Of a stretch of 64,000 nt of DNA, positions 8,533 through 16,788 are shown piece by piece. The stretch is taken from the NCBI GenBank assembly GCA_034521975.1, contig JAXHLR010000003.1:1-64000 (forward strand). The letters are read 5' to 3'. This DNA is from Acidimicrobiales bacterium. GTDB taxonomy: Bacteria; Actinomycetota; Acidimicrobiia; Acidimicrobiales; SKKL01. How positions within the stretch are numbered: position 1 is the first letter of the stretch; each line of letters starts with the position of its first letter. Below the pieces are notes generated by a model. It saw only the letters and a list, made by a program, of their open reading frames with translations. It was not told the DNA's origin and made no database searches. The position numbers were made by a program, and so were the translations under genes.

Positions 8533-9231
8533 GTGCTTCGCATCTTGATCGTCGACCGGGATCGTCTGATCACCGATGCTGTCTCGTCGTGGCTCGCTGG
8601 ACGGCCCGACATCGAGCTGTGCGCGACCGCCACCAACCTTGCCGACGCCGCAGCCCACCTCGCCGATGGCCGCTTCGATGCGCTGCTCATCGGTACCACC
8701 TTCGGCACCGACGTTCCTGGGTTCATCCGCCGCCTGGTTGAGACGCCGCCGGGTCCAGCGATCGTGGCCCTCGTTCGCCCCGACGATCCTGACGAGGCGG
8801 TGCGGATGTTCCGCGCGGGAGCGAGCGGGGTGGTCGACCGCTCAGCCTCACTGGCGGTCGTGTTCCAGACCCTGGCAGCAGCAGCCGGGGGCGACAAGGT
8901 CGTGCCACCCGACCTGGTCCCTCACCTGGTCGAGGCGCTGCACAGATCGCAACCCGAGGCCAACGAGTGGGAGCGGCGCGTGGCGAAGCTGTCGTCACGC
9001 GAGATCGAGGTGCTGGGTTGGATGATGGCCGGGCACAACCGGGCAGCAATCGCTCGGGAGCTGTACTTGTCGGTGAACACGGTGCGGACCCACATCGCCA
9101 ACGTGTTGTCGAAGTTGGACGCTCACTCGAGCGTCGAAGCGGTGTCGATCGGCCGGAGAGCCGGTCTCGTGCCCGCGGAGAACGCCGCGACCTCATCGGC
9201 ATCGGAGCGCGAGCTCCACCCACACCCCTGA
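8533..9231 (+). CDS. LuxR/NarL-type response regulator, atypical receiver
   Basis: A 232-aa protein with a receiver-like domain (residues 1-120) and a LuxR HTH (about 150-210, LSSREIEVLGWMMAG...VNTVRTHIANVLSKL). The first acidic pocket is present (VDRD), but the phosphoacceptor position reads LLIGTTFG without aspartate and the usual lysine is missing, so control by phosphorylation is unlikely. It is divergent from the LuxR-type gene at 7815, with a shared intergenic space of about 110 bp that should hold both promoters. The start could be the TTG at 8530 or the GTG at 8533; GTG is preferred. Confidence 0.8.
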   Translation: MLRILIVDRDRLITDAVSSWLAGRPDIELCATATNLADAAAHLADGRFDALLIGTTFGTDVPGFIRRLVETPPGPAIVALVRPDDPDEAVRMFRAGASGVVDRSASLAVVFQTLAAAAGGDKVVPPDLVPHLVEALHRSQPEANEWERRVAKLSSREIEVLGWMMAGHNRAAIARELYLSVNTVRTHIANVLSKLDAHSSVEAVSIGRRAGLVPAENAATSSASERELHPHP

Positions 9232-9252
9232 GCGGCGTGCGACGATGACGCG

Positions 9253-9561
9253 ATGATCGCGGCGTTCTCCATCACCCCGCTCGGCGGCGACGAGTCGGTC
9301 AGCGCAGCGGTGGCCGAGGCGGTCCGGCTGGTGCGCGACAGCGGCCTGCCCAACGAGACCAACGCCATGTTCACCAACGTGGAGGGCGACTGGGACGAGG
9401 TCATGGGCCTCATCAAGACGTGCGTCGACACGGTGTCGGAGTCCGCTCCCCGGGTGAGCGTGGTGATCAAGGTCGACCACCGGCCGGGGGTGACCGACGG
9501 GCTCACCAGCAAGGTCGCCTCGGTCGAGGCCCACCTGAACGAACCCGACGACCGGGACTGA
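9253..9561 (+). CDS. MTH1187/YkoF-family thiamine-binding-type protein
   Basis: A 102-aa protein with the ferredoxin-like fold pattern of the MTH1187 family (DUF77). It has an N-terminal beta strand (FSITPLGG), the LPNETNAMFTNVEGDWDEVM block typical of the family, and a final strand (VSVVIKVDHRPG). Members bind thiamine or related pyrimidines and often assemble as tetramers. No partner genes of thiamine metabolism lie next to it. It starts 21 bp after the response regulator and may be cotranscribed. Confidence 0.8.
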   Translation: MIAAFSITPLGGDESVSAAVAEAVRLVRDSGLPNETNAMFTNVEGDWDEVMGLIKTCVDTVSESAPRVSVVIKVDHRPGVTDGLTSKVASVEAHLNEPDDRD

Positions 9562-9681
9562 TCCCTTCGGCCCGGTGGCCAAGGTCGAACGGCCCTGCCC
9601 CCGCCACCCGACGGGTGAGACGATGACCGGAGAAGGGCTGGCACCGGTGTGTCGGCCAACACCCGATTGGGGGTGCCGAAT

Positions 9682-10362
9682 ATGTCGAGGAGATTGGCGT
9701 TTGCAGGGGCTGCCGCCGCGTTCATCGCCGTGGTGGCGATCGCGGCCTTGGTGTTCGGCGGGGGCGGCTTGCCCGATCCGGCCCGCCACGGCTTCTGTGC
9801 GCTCGACACCGACTTCGCCGCCGAGGCGGCTGCGGATCCGGTCGGGTTCGACCAGCAGATGGCCACCTCTGCCGGCCAGCAGCGGTTGGGTGAGGCACTC
9901 AGCGGTGCGCCCGATGCGGTCGCCGCCGAGGTGCGGGTCGTGGTCGAGGCGATCCGCGATCGTGGCCATCAGGCCTTCGACGATCCCGAGGTCGCCGCGG
10001 CCGCTGACCGGGTCGAGGCGTGGAAGGACCGGTTCTGCCAGGTCGTCACCACCACGACGTTCCCCTTCCCGGTCGGCAACGTCCCCGGTGTTCCCTTCGA
10101 GTGCCCGCCGGGGTTCGTGCGGGTCGAGGGGATGAGCGACGTCTACCAGGAGCTGCTCGAGCACCTGCAGATGACCGGTCAGTGGGCCGACACCAGCGAG
10201 GCCGAGGCGTTCCTCCAGGAGCAGATCCCACGGGTCGAGGGCTTCGAGGGAATGGGCGGGGTCACCTGCCTGCCCGCCGACATGGCCGGCGATGTCGATC
10301 CCGACGAGATCACCGAGCACTTGGAGCAGTACTTCCCGGAAGGCTACGACTTCGGGGAGTGA
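9682..10362 (+). CDS. Membrane-anchored hypothetical protein
   Basis: A 226-aa protein of unknown function. An N-terminal basic patch and one hydrophobic segment (LAFAGAAAAFIAVVAIAALVF) indicate a signal anchor. The exported part is acidic, helical and contains four cysteines spaced along it, which could form two disulfides. The ATG at 9682 places the anchor at the extreme N-terminus; a GTG at 9649 would add 11 residues. It ends 14 bp from the convergent peptidase gene. Confidence 0.65.
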   Translation: MSRRLAFAGAAAAFIAVVAIAALVFGGGGLPDPARHGFCALDTDFAAEAAADPVGFDQQMATSAGQQRLGEALSGAPDAVAAEVRVVVEAIRDRGHQAFDDPEVAAAADRVEAWKDRFCQVVTTTTFPFPVGNVPGVPFECPPGFVRVEGMSDVYQELLEHLQMTGQWADTSEAEAFLQEQIPRVEGFEGMGGVTCLPADMAGDVDPDEITEHLEQYFPEGYDFGE

Positions 10363-10376
10363 GCCGAGGCGACTGA

Positions 10377-11459
10377 TCAGGCGCTGACGCCGAGGTGCAG
10401 GTGGTCCTGGTGCACCGGATCGGTCCAGGACCAGCCACCGACCGGGTCGAAGGCCCAGGGGGCGCCGAGGCGGTCGATTCGGGCGGTGTCGTAGAGGTCC
10501 TGGCAGACGCGGTGAGCGAGCGAGTCGGTGTCGTGGCGCTGTTGGACGACCGCCACGTCGCCGACCGACCAGATGTCGACGGCACGGCCGACGCCGTGGG
10601 CGCTCAGGTTCGGCGTGCCGAACACGTGGGTGGGGTGTCCCCGCACACAGGTGACGGCGGCGATGGGGGTCCGGTCGGCCAGGTCGGCCATCTCGGCGAG
10701 GATCCGGTCGTCGACGATCCCCTCGTGGATGTCCCAGCGGATGCTGTCGGGCATCTGGATGTGGTCGTGCTCGAGCACCCGCAGGGCGTCGGGCGAGAGC
10801 TCCGACGGCGCCGGGACGGGCTGGCCCGAGGTGTCCTCGATGCCGGCGAGGCGCCACTGGAGCCCGTCGAGCACGACCCGCACGTCGACACAGCGTGAGA
10901 CGACGGTCTCGACCTGGTCGCGCCGGAGGTGCTGGTCGACGACCACCATGACCGACGCCGAGGTGGGGTTGCGGTGTGGGTGCAGGCCTCCGAGCTGGGG
11001 GTACACGACCCGGGCGGCGGAGTCGGTGTCGGCGACGAAGAGCACCTCGGTGGCGGCCAGCAGGTCGGCGGGGCGCAGGCCGTCGACGGCCAGGTCGAGT
11101 GCGGCGTCGACCGGGGCGGTCGGTTCGGTGGCGGCCTGGTAGGTCATGAGCGCCTCGACGACCCGCACCCCGGTCAGCTTGGCTTCGGTGAAGACCTCGT
11201 CGTCGATCGTCTGGTACGGCTCGAACCGGGGCGGCCCCGCGTCGGTGGTGGTCGTCGTCTCGGCGGCTGGATCGGGATCGGTCGCGACCGCGGTGGTCGA
11301 GGTCGTGGTCGACGGTGACGAGGTGACCGACACCGGGTCACCGGAGCGGCTCAACCGCCAGGCGACGGTGCCGCCGGTGGCGACGGCGACCGCTCCGGCC
11401 CCGACCAGTCCGAGCATCTGGCGCCGGGAGAGCTCGTCTCCCCCGGCCCTGCGGGTCAT
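10377..11459 (-). CDS. Tat-exported M15-like peptidoglycan peptidase
   Basis: A 360-aa protein with a twin-arginine signal (LSRRQMLGLVGAGAVAVATGG, residues 10-30), a Thr/Ser-rich linker and a globular C-terminal domain. The C-terminus has HGVGRAVDIW and HQDHLHLGV, which fit the zinc-binding pattern of M15/LAS peptidases (H-x6-D and D-H-x-H). This suggests a folded, possibly metallated enzyme acting on peptidoglycan cross-links outside the membrane. The ATG overlaps the upstream esterase stop as ATGA, so the pair is translationally coupled. Confidence 0.7.
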   Translation of the reverse strand: MTRRAGGDELSRRQMLGLVGAGAVAVATGGTVAWRLSRSGDPVSVTSSPSTTTSTTAVATDPDPAAETTTTTDAGPPRFEPYQTIDDEVFTEAKLTGVRVVEALMTYQAATEPTAPVDAALDLAVDGLRPADLLAATEVLFVADTDSAARVVYPQLGGLHPHRNPTSASVMVVVDQHLRRDQVETVVSRCVDVRVVLDGLQWRLAGIEDTSGQPVPAPSELSPDALRVLEHDHIQMPDSIRWDIHEGIVDDRILAEMADLADRTPIAAVTCVRGHPTHVFGTPNLSAHGVGRAVDIWSVGDVAVVQQRHDTDSLAHRVCQDLYDTARIDRLGAPWAFDPVGGWSWTDPVHQDHLHLGVSA

Positions 11460-12901
11460 TGGGTCCCGGTCCTCGCTCGCATCTCGCCCGACTGGGAGAA
11501 CCCGATCATGACCCACCCGCGGCTGTGGCCGTTGCCGAGCAGGTTGGTCCAGTAGGCCAGGCCGCCGCCGTCGGCCTCGCGGTCGAAGACGTTGCGGTAG
11601 AGCTGGCGCACGAAGCCGGCGTCGTCGAGCTCGCCGTAGGTGTTGCGGAACTCCGACGAGCGGGTGAAGTGCTCGGCCACGCTCGAGAGGGAGCGCCCGC
11701 GCAGGTAGGACCGGATCCAGTAGCCCTGCCCGCCGGCGTCGGGGTCGCGGGCGAACGATGCGGCGTAGAGGCGGGTGACCGCACCGCTGACCGAGGCGGA
11801 CGGTTCGCTCGTCGCCCGCTGGTGCACCATCCACTCGAGTCCGGGGTTGAACACGGCGTTGTGGCGACCGTTGAACAGCACCATGGTCACGTTGCCCGAC
11901 CGGCGCGAGAACAGCGGCGTGGGGTCGGGGCTACGGAAGTAGGTGGGCGCGGTGAGCGATCCCCGCAGGTGTGATGGCAGGGTCCAGCGGGCGATGGCGT
12001 CGGACTCGGCCGAGGTGAGGCGGTCCTCGGGGCGGGCGAGGTGGTTGAACGCCCAGACCGCGTGCTGTGGCAGCACCAGGGTGTCGCTCAGCCCGTGGCC
12101 GAGGTAGACGGGGACGTCGGCGTCGCGGGCGCGGTCGAGGTGGTTGATGGGGCTGCGGTGCCGGCACTGGTCGCGCGCCGAGGAGTTGGTGAGCGGGTTG
12201 CCGCCGCACGAGGCTTCGATCTGGGTGATGTAGTTGAACCGGGAGCTGTAGCGGTACCACTCGACGAGGTCGTAGATCGGGACCCACGACACCGCTCCGG
12301 AGATGCGGTCGGGGTGGCGTCCGGCCATGAGCAGCGACATCATGCCGCCGCCGGAGAAGCCGATGGTGTACACGTTGTTCATGTCGATGTCGGCGTGGCG
12401 GCCGGCCCAGTCGATGGCGTCGATGATGTCCTGAACGGCCAGGTCCGAGCCGGTGGCGTCGGGTGAGTTGGAGATGCCCCGGAAGTCGGGGTGGATCATC
12501 GCCCAGCCGTTGGCTCGCGCCCAGCGGGCGTAGGGGATGCTGGCGGTCTGGTCATAGCGCGAGCTCCACGAGTGCAGCGCCACCAGCAGGGGGCGGGGCC
12601 CGGGCTGTTCGGGGGGAAGCCACAGCGCGGGTTGCATCTGCCCGTCGATGGTGGAGGGGATGCGGACGTCGGCGATGCCCGGAACCTGCCGCTGCCAGGC
12701 GCTCACCCCGTTGCCGAGCAGGCCGGCGTTGGTGGCCGGGTAGACCCGGACGAACTGGGGTTGCACCCCTTGTTGGGCGGTGGCGTCGGAGGTGCGGTGG
12801 GCGGCGCCGGCGACGGTGGCCACCAGGGCGAGCGCGACGAGCACACCCAGGGTTCGCACCCGGGTGGGGTTCGACCGGCGGATCGCGGCAGGGGTTCGCA
12901 T
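11456..12901 (-). CDS. Secreted alpha/beta-hydrolase fused to DUF4214
   Basis: A 481-aa protein. It has a signal peptide (residues 1-40), then an alpha/beta-hydrolase domain of the prolyl-oligopeptidase/esterase type with the nucleophile motif GFSGGG near residue 180, an aspartate in the YLGHGLSDT block and a histidine in FNGRHNAVFNPG. The C-terminal 100 residues are a DUF4214 module (ARDPDAGGQGYW, then a second GGGLAYW block). DUF4214 is common on secreted proteins of Acidimicrobiia-like genomes and is thought to bind surface polymers; its use on an esterase here is notable. The natural substrate is not evident. Confidence 0.75.
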   Translation of the reverse strand: MRTPAAIRRSNPTRVRTLGVLVALALVATVAGAAHRTSDATAQQGVQPQFVRVYPATNAGLLGNGVSAWQRQVPGIADVRIPSTIDGQMQPALWLPPEQPGPRPLLVALHSWSSRYDQTASIPYARWARANGWAMIHPDFRGISNSPDATGSDLAVQDIIDAIDWAGRHADIDMNNVYTIGFSGGGMMSLLMAGRHPDRISGAVSWVPIYDLVEWYRYSSRFNYITQIEASCGGNPLTNSSARDQCRHRSPINHLDRARDADVPVYLGHGLSDTLVLPQHAVWAFNHLARPEDRLTSAESDAIARWTLPSHLRGSLTAPTYFRSPDPTPLFSRRSGNVTMVLFNGRHNAVFNPGLEWMVHQRATSEPSASVSGAVTRLYAASFARDPDAGGQGYWIRSYLRGRSLSSVAEHFTRSSEFRNTYGELDDAGFVRQLYRNVFDREADGGGLAYWTNLLGNGHSRGWVMIGFSQSGEMRARTGTQ

Positions 12902-12918
12902 GGTGGGGAGGTTACGAG

Positions 12919-14076
12919 TCAGGCCCGCAACAGTTCGTGCACCTTCAGGCGTTGTCCGCCCCGGAGCAGCGCCTTGCGGTAGATCGTACCGCCGACGCGG
13001 GCGAGGACGAGCACGGTGGCGATGCCGAGGCCGACCGCGGCGGCGATCTCGAGCCCGCTGGCGGCGCCGGCGCCGATCCGCACCGGCATGACCATGGGGG
13101 CGCTGAAGGGGATGATGGAGATCACCCGGGCGATGGTGCTGCCCGGGTCTTCGGCGGCCTGGATGGTGGCCAGGTAGGACAGCACGAGGATGGCGCTGAG
13201 CGGCCCGACCGCGGTGCCGAGGTCCTCCTGACGGTCGACGAGCGCGCCGAGCGACCCGAAGGCGACCGCGTAGACGGCGTATCCGAGGACGAACCACCCG
13301 ATGGCGGAGACGACGTCGAGCGCGGCGGCGTCGGGCACGTCGACCCATCCGCCGGCGATGGCGGCGGCGAAGGGGATGGCTCCGGCGCAGAGGATGATGA
13401 GGACCGACACGCCGAGGCCGAGCACCTTGCCGGCCAGCAGGTGCGCGGGGCGCACGGTGGTGACCAGCACCTCGGCGATGCGGGTCGACTTCTCGATGGC
13501 GACGCCCTGGGCGACGCTCATGCCTCCCATGAAGATGGCGAGGTAGAGCACCAGCCCGGTGAGCCAGGCGACGCCTGCCCGCCCTGACTCTTCGTCGTCG
13601 ACGCGAACCTCGGTGGGTGGGGTGGGGGCGAGCGCGGCGGCGATGGTCTCGTCTTCGAGTCCGGTGCCGTCGAGGACCTGGCGGACCGAGGCCGAGGAGA
13701 CGGCCTGGTTGACGATGCCGACGAGGGTCTCGGAGGAGTCGTCGCGACGGATGAGGTAGGTCTCGTCGGGTTCGAAGGCGACCGCGACCGAGTCGTCGCC
13801 CTCGTCGACGGCGGTGGTGGCGGCGTCGCGGTCGTCGTGGGTGGTGAGCTCGAGCTCGGCGTCGAAGGCGGCGACGAGGGTCTCGAGGTCGGCTTCGAGC
13901 CCGGTGGGGACGTCGCCGGCGAGCCCGAGGTGGTAGGTGGTGTCGCTGTCGATGAGCCGGGGGATGATGATGCCGCCGGCGACGATCACCATGAACAGTC
14001 CGATGGTGAACCAGTAGGAGCGGGCCCGGAACGACTCCATGAGGTCGCGTCCGGCGACGAGACGCACGTGGTTCAT
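12919..14076 (-). CDS. ABC transporter permease (NatB/ABC-2 type)
   Basis: A 385-aa ABC-2 type permease. Topology is the usual one: one membrane segment near residue 20, a large extracytoplasmic loop (about 45-210), then five further segments. It partners the ATPase gene at 14073 and overlaps its stop by ATGA. NatAB-type pairs export sodium, drugs or peptides; the substrate cannot be inferred. Confidence 0.85.
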   Translation of the reverse strand: MNHVRLVAGRDLMESFRARSYWFTIGLFMVIVAGGIIIPRLIDSDTTYHLGLAGDVPTGLEADLETLVAAFDAELELTTHDDRDAATTAVDEGDDSVAVAFEPDETYLIRRDDSSETLVGIVNQAVSSASVRQVLDGTGLEDETIAAALAPTPPTEVRVDDEESGRAGVAWLTGLVLYLAIFMGGMSVAQGVAIEKSTRIAEVLVTTVRPAHLLAGKVLGLGVSVLIILCAGAIPFAAAIAGGWVDVPDAAALDVVSAIGWFVLGYAVYAVAFGSLGALVDRQEDLGTAVGPLSAILVLSYLATIQAAEDPGSTIARVISIIPFSAPMVMPVRIGAGAASGLEIAAAVGLGIATVLVLARVGGTIYRKALLRGGQRLKVHELLRA

Positions 14077-15005
14077 GCCGTCACCGCCTCGCGGAAGAGC
14101 TGGCTGAGTCGTGGCAGCTCGAGCCCGAAGTCGTGGACGGTGCCCGCGGCCCGGGCCTGGTCGAGCACTCGCAGTGGGTCGGTGCCGGGGTCGAGCTTGA
14201 GCAGGGTCTCGCTGGCGTCGTGGGACACGACGGCGGCGCCGTCGAGTCGCTGGGTCCAGCCGGGGTCGACGGCGTCGAGGGAGAGGCGCAGGATGCGATC
14301 GTCGGACTGTTGCTTGAGGGTCCGCAGCTCGCCGTCGAGGACGACGGTGCCCTCGTTGATGAGGATGATCGACTCGCAGATGTCTTCGACCAGGTCGAGC
14401 TGGTGGCTGGAGAACACCACGGTGCGGCCGCCGGAGGCTTGCTTGCGGATGACCTCGGTCAGCTCGTCGACCGCGGTGGGGTCGAGGCCGGAGAAGGGTT
14501 CGTCGAGCACGAGCACGTCGGGGTCGTGGACCAGCGACGCGGCGAGCTGGATGCGTTGTTGCATGCCGCCGGAGAGGCGTTCGATCTTGTCGTCGGCCCG
14601 GTCGCTGAGGTTGAGCGCGGCGAGCAGCTCGTCGGTGCGGGTGGCGGCGTCGGCCTTGGACAGGCCCTTGAGCCGCCCCATGTAGATGAGCTGGTCGCGA
14701 GCCCGCATCTTCACGTAGAGGCCGCGTTCCTGGGTCATGTAGCCCCAGCGGTCGCGGCCGGCCGGTGTCGCCTCTTGGCCGTTCCAGCTCACGTGGCCTT
14801 CGTCGGGGGCGATCACTCCCAGCATGACCCGCATGCTGGTGGTCTTGCCGGCTCCGTTGGGTCCGAGCAGGCCGACGACGCGACCCGGCGGCACCTTGAA
14901 CGTCACGTCGTCGAGCACCTGCCGTCCGCCGAGGCGGACCGACACCGCGTCCATCTGCAGCACTGGTGTGCACCCCTCGCTCGCCTGCTTGCTGCGTGCC
15001 GGCAC
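14073..15005 (-). CDS. ABC transporter ATP-binding protein (NatA type)
   Basis: A 310-aa ATPase. The Walker A GPNGAGKTT, signature LSGGMQQR, Walker B DVLVLDEPFSGLDP and H-loop SSHQLD are all present. The C-terminal extension after residue 220 is typical of NatA-type exporters. It energises the permease encoded directly downstream. The GTG at 15005 gives an N-terminal extension of about 15 residues before the domain; a start nearer MDAVSVRLGG is also possible. Confidence 0.88.
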   Translation of the reverse strand: MPARSKQASEGCTPVLQMDAVSVRLGGRQVLDDVTFKVPPGRVVGLLGPNGAGKTTSMRVMLGVIAPDEGHVSWNGQEATPAGRDRWGYMTQERGLYVKMRARDQLIYMGRLKGLSKADAATRTDELLAALNLSDRADDKIERLSGGMQQRIQLAASLVHDPDVLVLDEPFSGLDPTAVDELTEVIRKQASGGRTVVFSSHQLDLVEDICESIILINEGTVVLDGELRTLKQQSDDRILRLSLDAVDPGWTQRLDGAAVVSHDASETLLKLDPGTDPLRVLDQARAAGTVHDFGLELPRLSQLFREAVTA

Positions 15006-15041
15006 AACCTATCGGGCGGTGTTGCCACTGCGAACGCGCAC

Positions 15042-15067
15042 GGGGCGGGGCCCGTAGGCCCCGCCCC
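15042..15067 (-). terminator. GC-rich hairpin downstream of the broken LPxTG gene
   Basis: A perfect 11-bp stem (GGGGCGGGGCC / GGCCCCGCCCC) with a 4-nt loop lies between the end of the surface-protein gene and the ABC operon. No T-run follows, so termination strength is uncertain. Confidence 0.45.
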
Positions 15068-15100
15068 TCACGTCATCTCAGTTGGTTGCCTGCTCTGTGC

Positions 15101-16041
15101 TCAGGCGAGCTCTTCGCGGCGACCCGAACGCATCAGCGCCACGCCAGCGAGCAGCGATGCGATGCCGATGCCGGCGAGCAGGGAGCTGTCCACTCCGGTG
15201 CGCGGCAGCGAGGTGGGCGAAGTCGCAGGCGGATCGACGTGGCGGGCGCCGCCGTGGTGGGCGCCGACCGGTGGTGGACGGCTGAGTGGGCTGCTCGACG
15301 ATGCCGCCGACCACGATCTCGTCGCTCGCTGGCGTTCTCATCGACCTCGTCCTGGCTGATCGTGTCGTCGGTCGTGTCGTCCGTCGGTGTCGTCGGTCGT
15401 GTCGTCCGTGGTGCCGTCGTCGTGTCGTCCGTCGTCGTCGTCGGTCGTCGTCGTCGTGTCGTGTCGTCGGTCGTGTCGTCCGTGGTGTCGTCGGTCGTGT
15501 CGTCCGTGGTGTCGTCCGTGGTGTCGTCCGTGGTGTCGTCGGTCGTGTCGTCCGTGGTGTCGTCGGTCGTGTCGTCCGTGGTGTCGTCCTCGGCGCAGAA
15601 CTTGATGTTGGAGATGCCAGGTGGGCCGCCCGACTCACCGGCATCCTCCAGGCCGGAGTTGGTGAAGGATCCGCTCGAGGTCCTGCGGCGGTTCGAAGTG
15701 CGACGATGATCGTTGTCGGTGCCGCCCTTGACGACGATCACACGCAACAGTGCACGTCGGACCGCTGGAGATCCAGGTCGACCGCTCTGGTCGCTGACAT
15801 CGGCATCGTGCCAGATCGTGACGCCGCTTCCCGACTCGAGAACGTAGTTGCCGGCGTCGTTCACCTCGAACTTCGCCAGCAGTACCGTGCCCGCGGGGCA
15901 GTCGTCGTTGCCGCCGCCAGCGTGCGATCCGCCGTGGCCAGCATTGGCCACCCCGGGGGCGATGGCGGCGAGGAGGGCGAAGATGCCGAAGATGGCGAAC
16001 GAGAGTGCGCCGGCTCGCTTGCGGCGATGAGATGCGTGCAT
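15101..16041 (-). pseudogene. LPxTG-type surface protein with several frameshifts
   Basis: The start is clear: an AAGGAG site, ATG at 16041 and a signal peptide (MHASHRRKRAGAL and on). A domain follows that ends in ISNIKFCAED, then a TDDTTDDT repeat linker. The C-terminus is also clear but in a different frame: LPRTG, a hydrophobic segment and a basic tail (SGRREELA) ending at the TGA at 15103-15101. Between them at least three frames are needed: EIVVGGIVEQPTQPSTTG reads in one, SAPTTAAPATS in another and the sorting signal in the third. The middle domain (about 15.66-15.80 kb) also seems shifted. This is either an indel-rich repeat region in the assembly or a decaying gene. It resembles the intact protein at 23883. 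Confidence 0.7.
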
Positions 16042-16260
16042 GGGGGAGTTCTCCTTGATCCGTCCAGGCGGGTGACGGACGAAAAGGAGCCCGGCACCCT
16101 GTGGTGTGCCCGGGGCCGGGTTCGCTGTGGCTCCACGCAGACGCTGCGACCAGACTTGTCTGCGGTTCAAAGCCTCCCCGAGTGCATCAACGGCGGTCCG
16201 TGGCAAACCTCCGTGCTGCTCTCTCAGAGTGGTTATGTTCACTCTGTGTGCAAGGATACG
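16042..16260 (-). promoter_or_regulatory. Structured leader RNA (copy A) before LPxTG gene
   Basis: Read on the minus strand, this 5' region shares a long colinear set of blocks with the region before the LPxTG gene at 23883. Shared blocks include GATGCACTCGGGGA, CTGGTCGCAGC, GGAGCC, CGAACCCGGCCCCGGG and TTTCGTCCGTCACCC. A 7-bp stem CGCAGAC/GTCTGCG (16158-16164 with 16136-16142) encloses a loop whose last 11 bases are identical to those of the other copy. Downstream, GGAGCC (16129-16134) can pair with GGCTCC (16086-16091), followed by TTTT, which looks like an intrinsic terminator placed before the ribosome-binding site. A riboswitch-like attenuator is inferred; I do not recognise the class. 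Confidence 0.6.
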
Positions 16261-16355
16261 GCGAGCCACCCTGAGTGACAAGGGGTGGTCCCCGAAATGG
16301 TTCGGGAGGCCCATGGGGGGAGCGTCCCACCTTGCACCGACAACTCGGGGCCGGG

Positions 16356-16677
16356 TCAGGCAGCGGGCCGGATACGGGCCAGCAGGCGGGCGGTCCGCTG
16401 GCGGAAACGGTACTTGGTGGACCTCGAGATCCGGTCGGCGACGTACGCAACCCCGGGCGACCCGGCGGACCCGGCCCTTGTGCATCTCGGCCCGCATGGC
16501 GTCGGAGACCACCTTGCTCGGTCGGCCCCAGACCACCAGGCCACGATCGGTGACCGAGCGCACCAGCTCGTCGACGGTGAGGGGCCGCCCGGCGTCGAAC
16601 AGGGCGAGGGTGAGGAGGGAGCGGAGATCCCACCCGCTGACAGAGTTGGCCGGTCGTGGTGGTGGAAGGGTCGACAT
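16356..16677 (-). pseudogene. Small winged-helix DNA-binding protein, frameshifted
   Basis: The ATG at 16677 opens a frame with WDLRSLLTLALFDAGRPLTV and GRPSKVVSDAMRAEMHKGRV, an HTH-like unit seen in small actinobacterial proteins of about 100 aa. The frame then degenerates. A neighbouring frame restores a sensible end (AYVADRISRSTKYRFRQR... to the stop at 16356). The switch lies in a CCCGGGG run near 16455, where a two-base loss or one-base gain would explain it. The intact product would be about 107 aa. It lies upstream of leader A on the same strand. Confidence 0.5.
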
Positions 16678-16731
16678 GGCCCCAGTGTCCCCGGTGCCAG
16701 TGACAGCGAACTGCCGACCCCGTACGCGGAT

Positions 16732-16753
16732 TGTCGGCGAGAGGTGGGACGGT
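16732..16753. repeat. 22-bp element shared with the repeats near 34.4 and 35.7 kb
   Basis: On the minus strand this 22-bp stretch is identical to the core of the two long direct repeats (34382-34403 and 35678-35699 on the plus strand). Here it lies about 55 bp upstream of the start of the small winged-helix gene. Chance identity of 22 bases within 64 kb is unlikely. Confidence 0.55.
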
Positions 16754-16788
16754 GCGTGCATCGCCGACCCCGCCACCCGCCCGGGCTC

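Noticed and set aside
15286-15605. Plus-strand Val/Arg/Ser repeats opposite the TDDT linker, looking like a repetitive gene or CRISPR-like array
   Set aside because: The repeat is a short coding repeat of the surface protein with no spacers; the plus frame has no homology.
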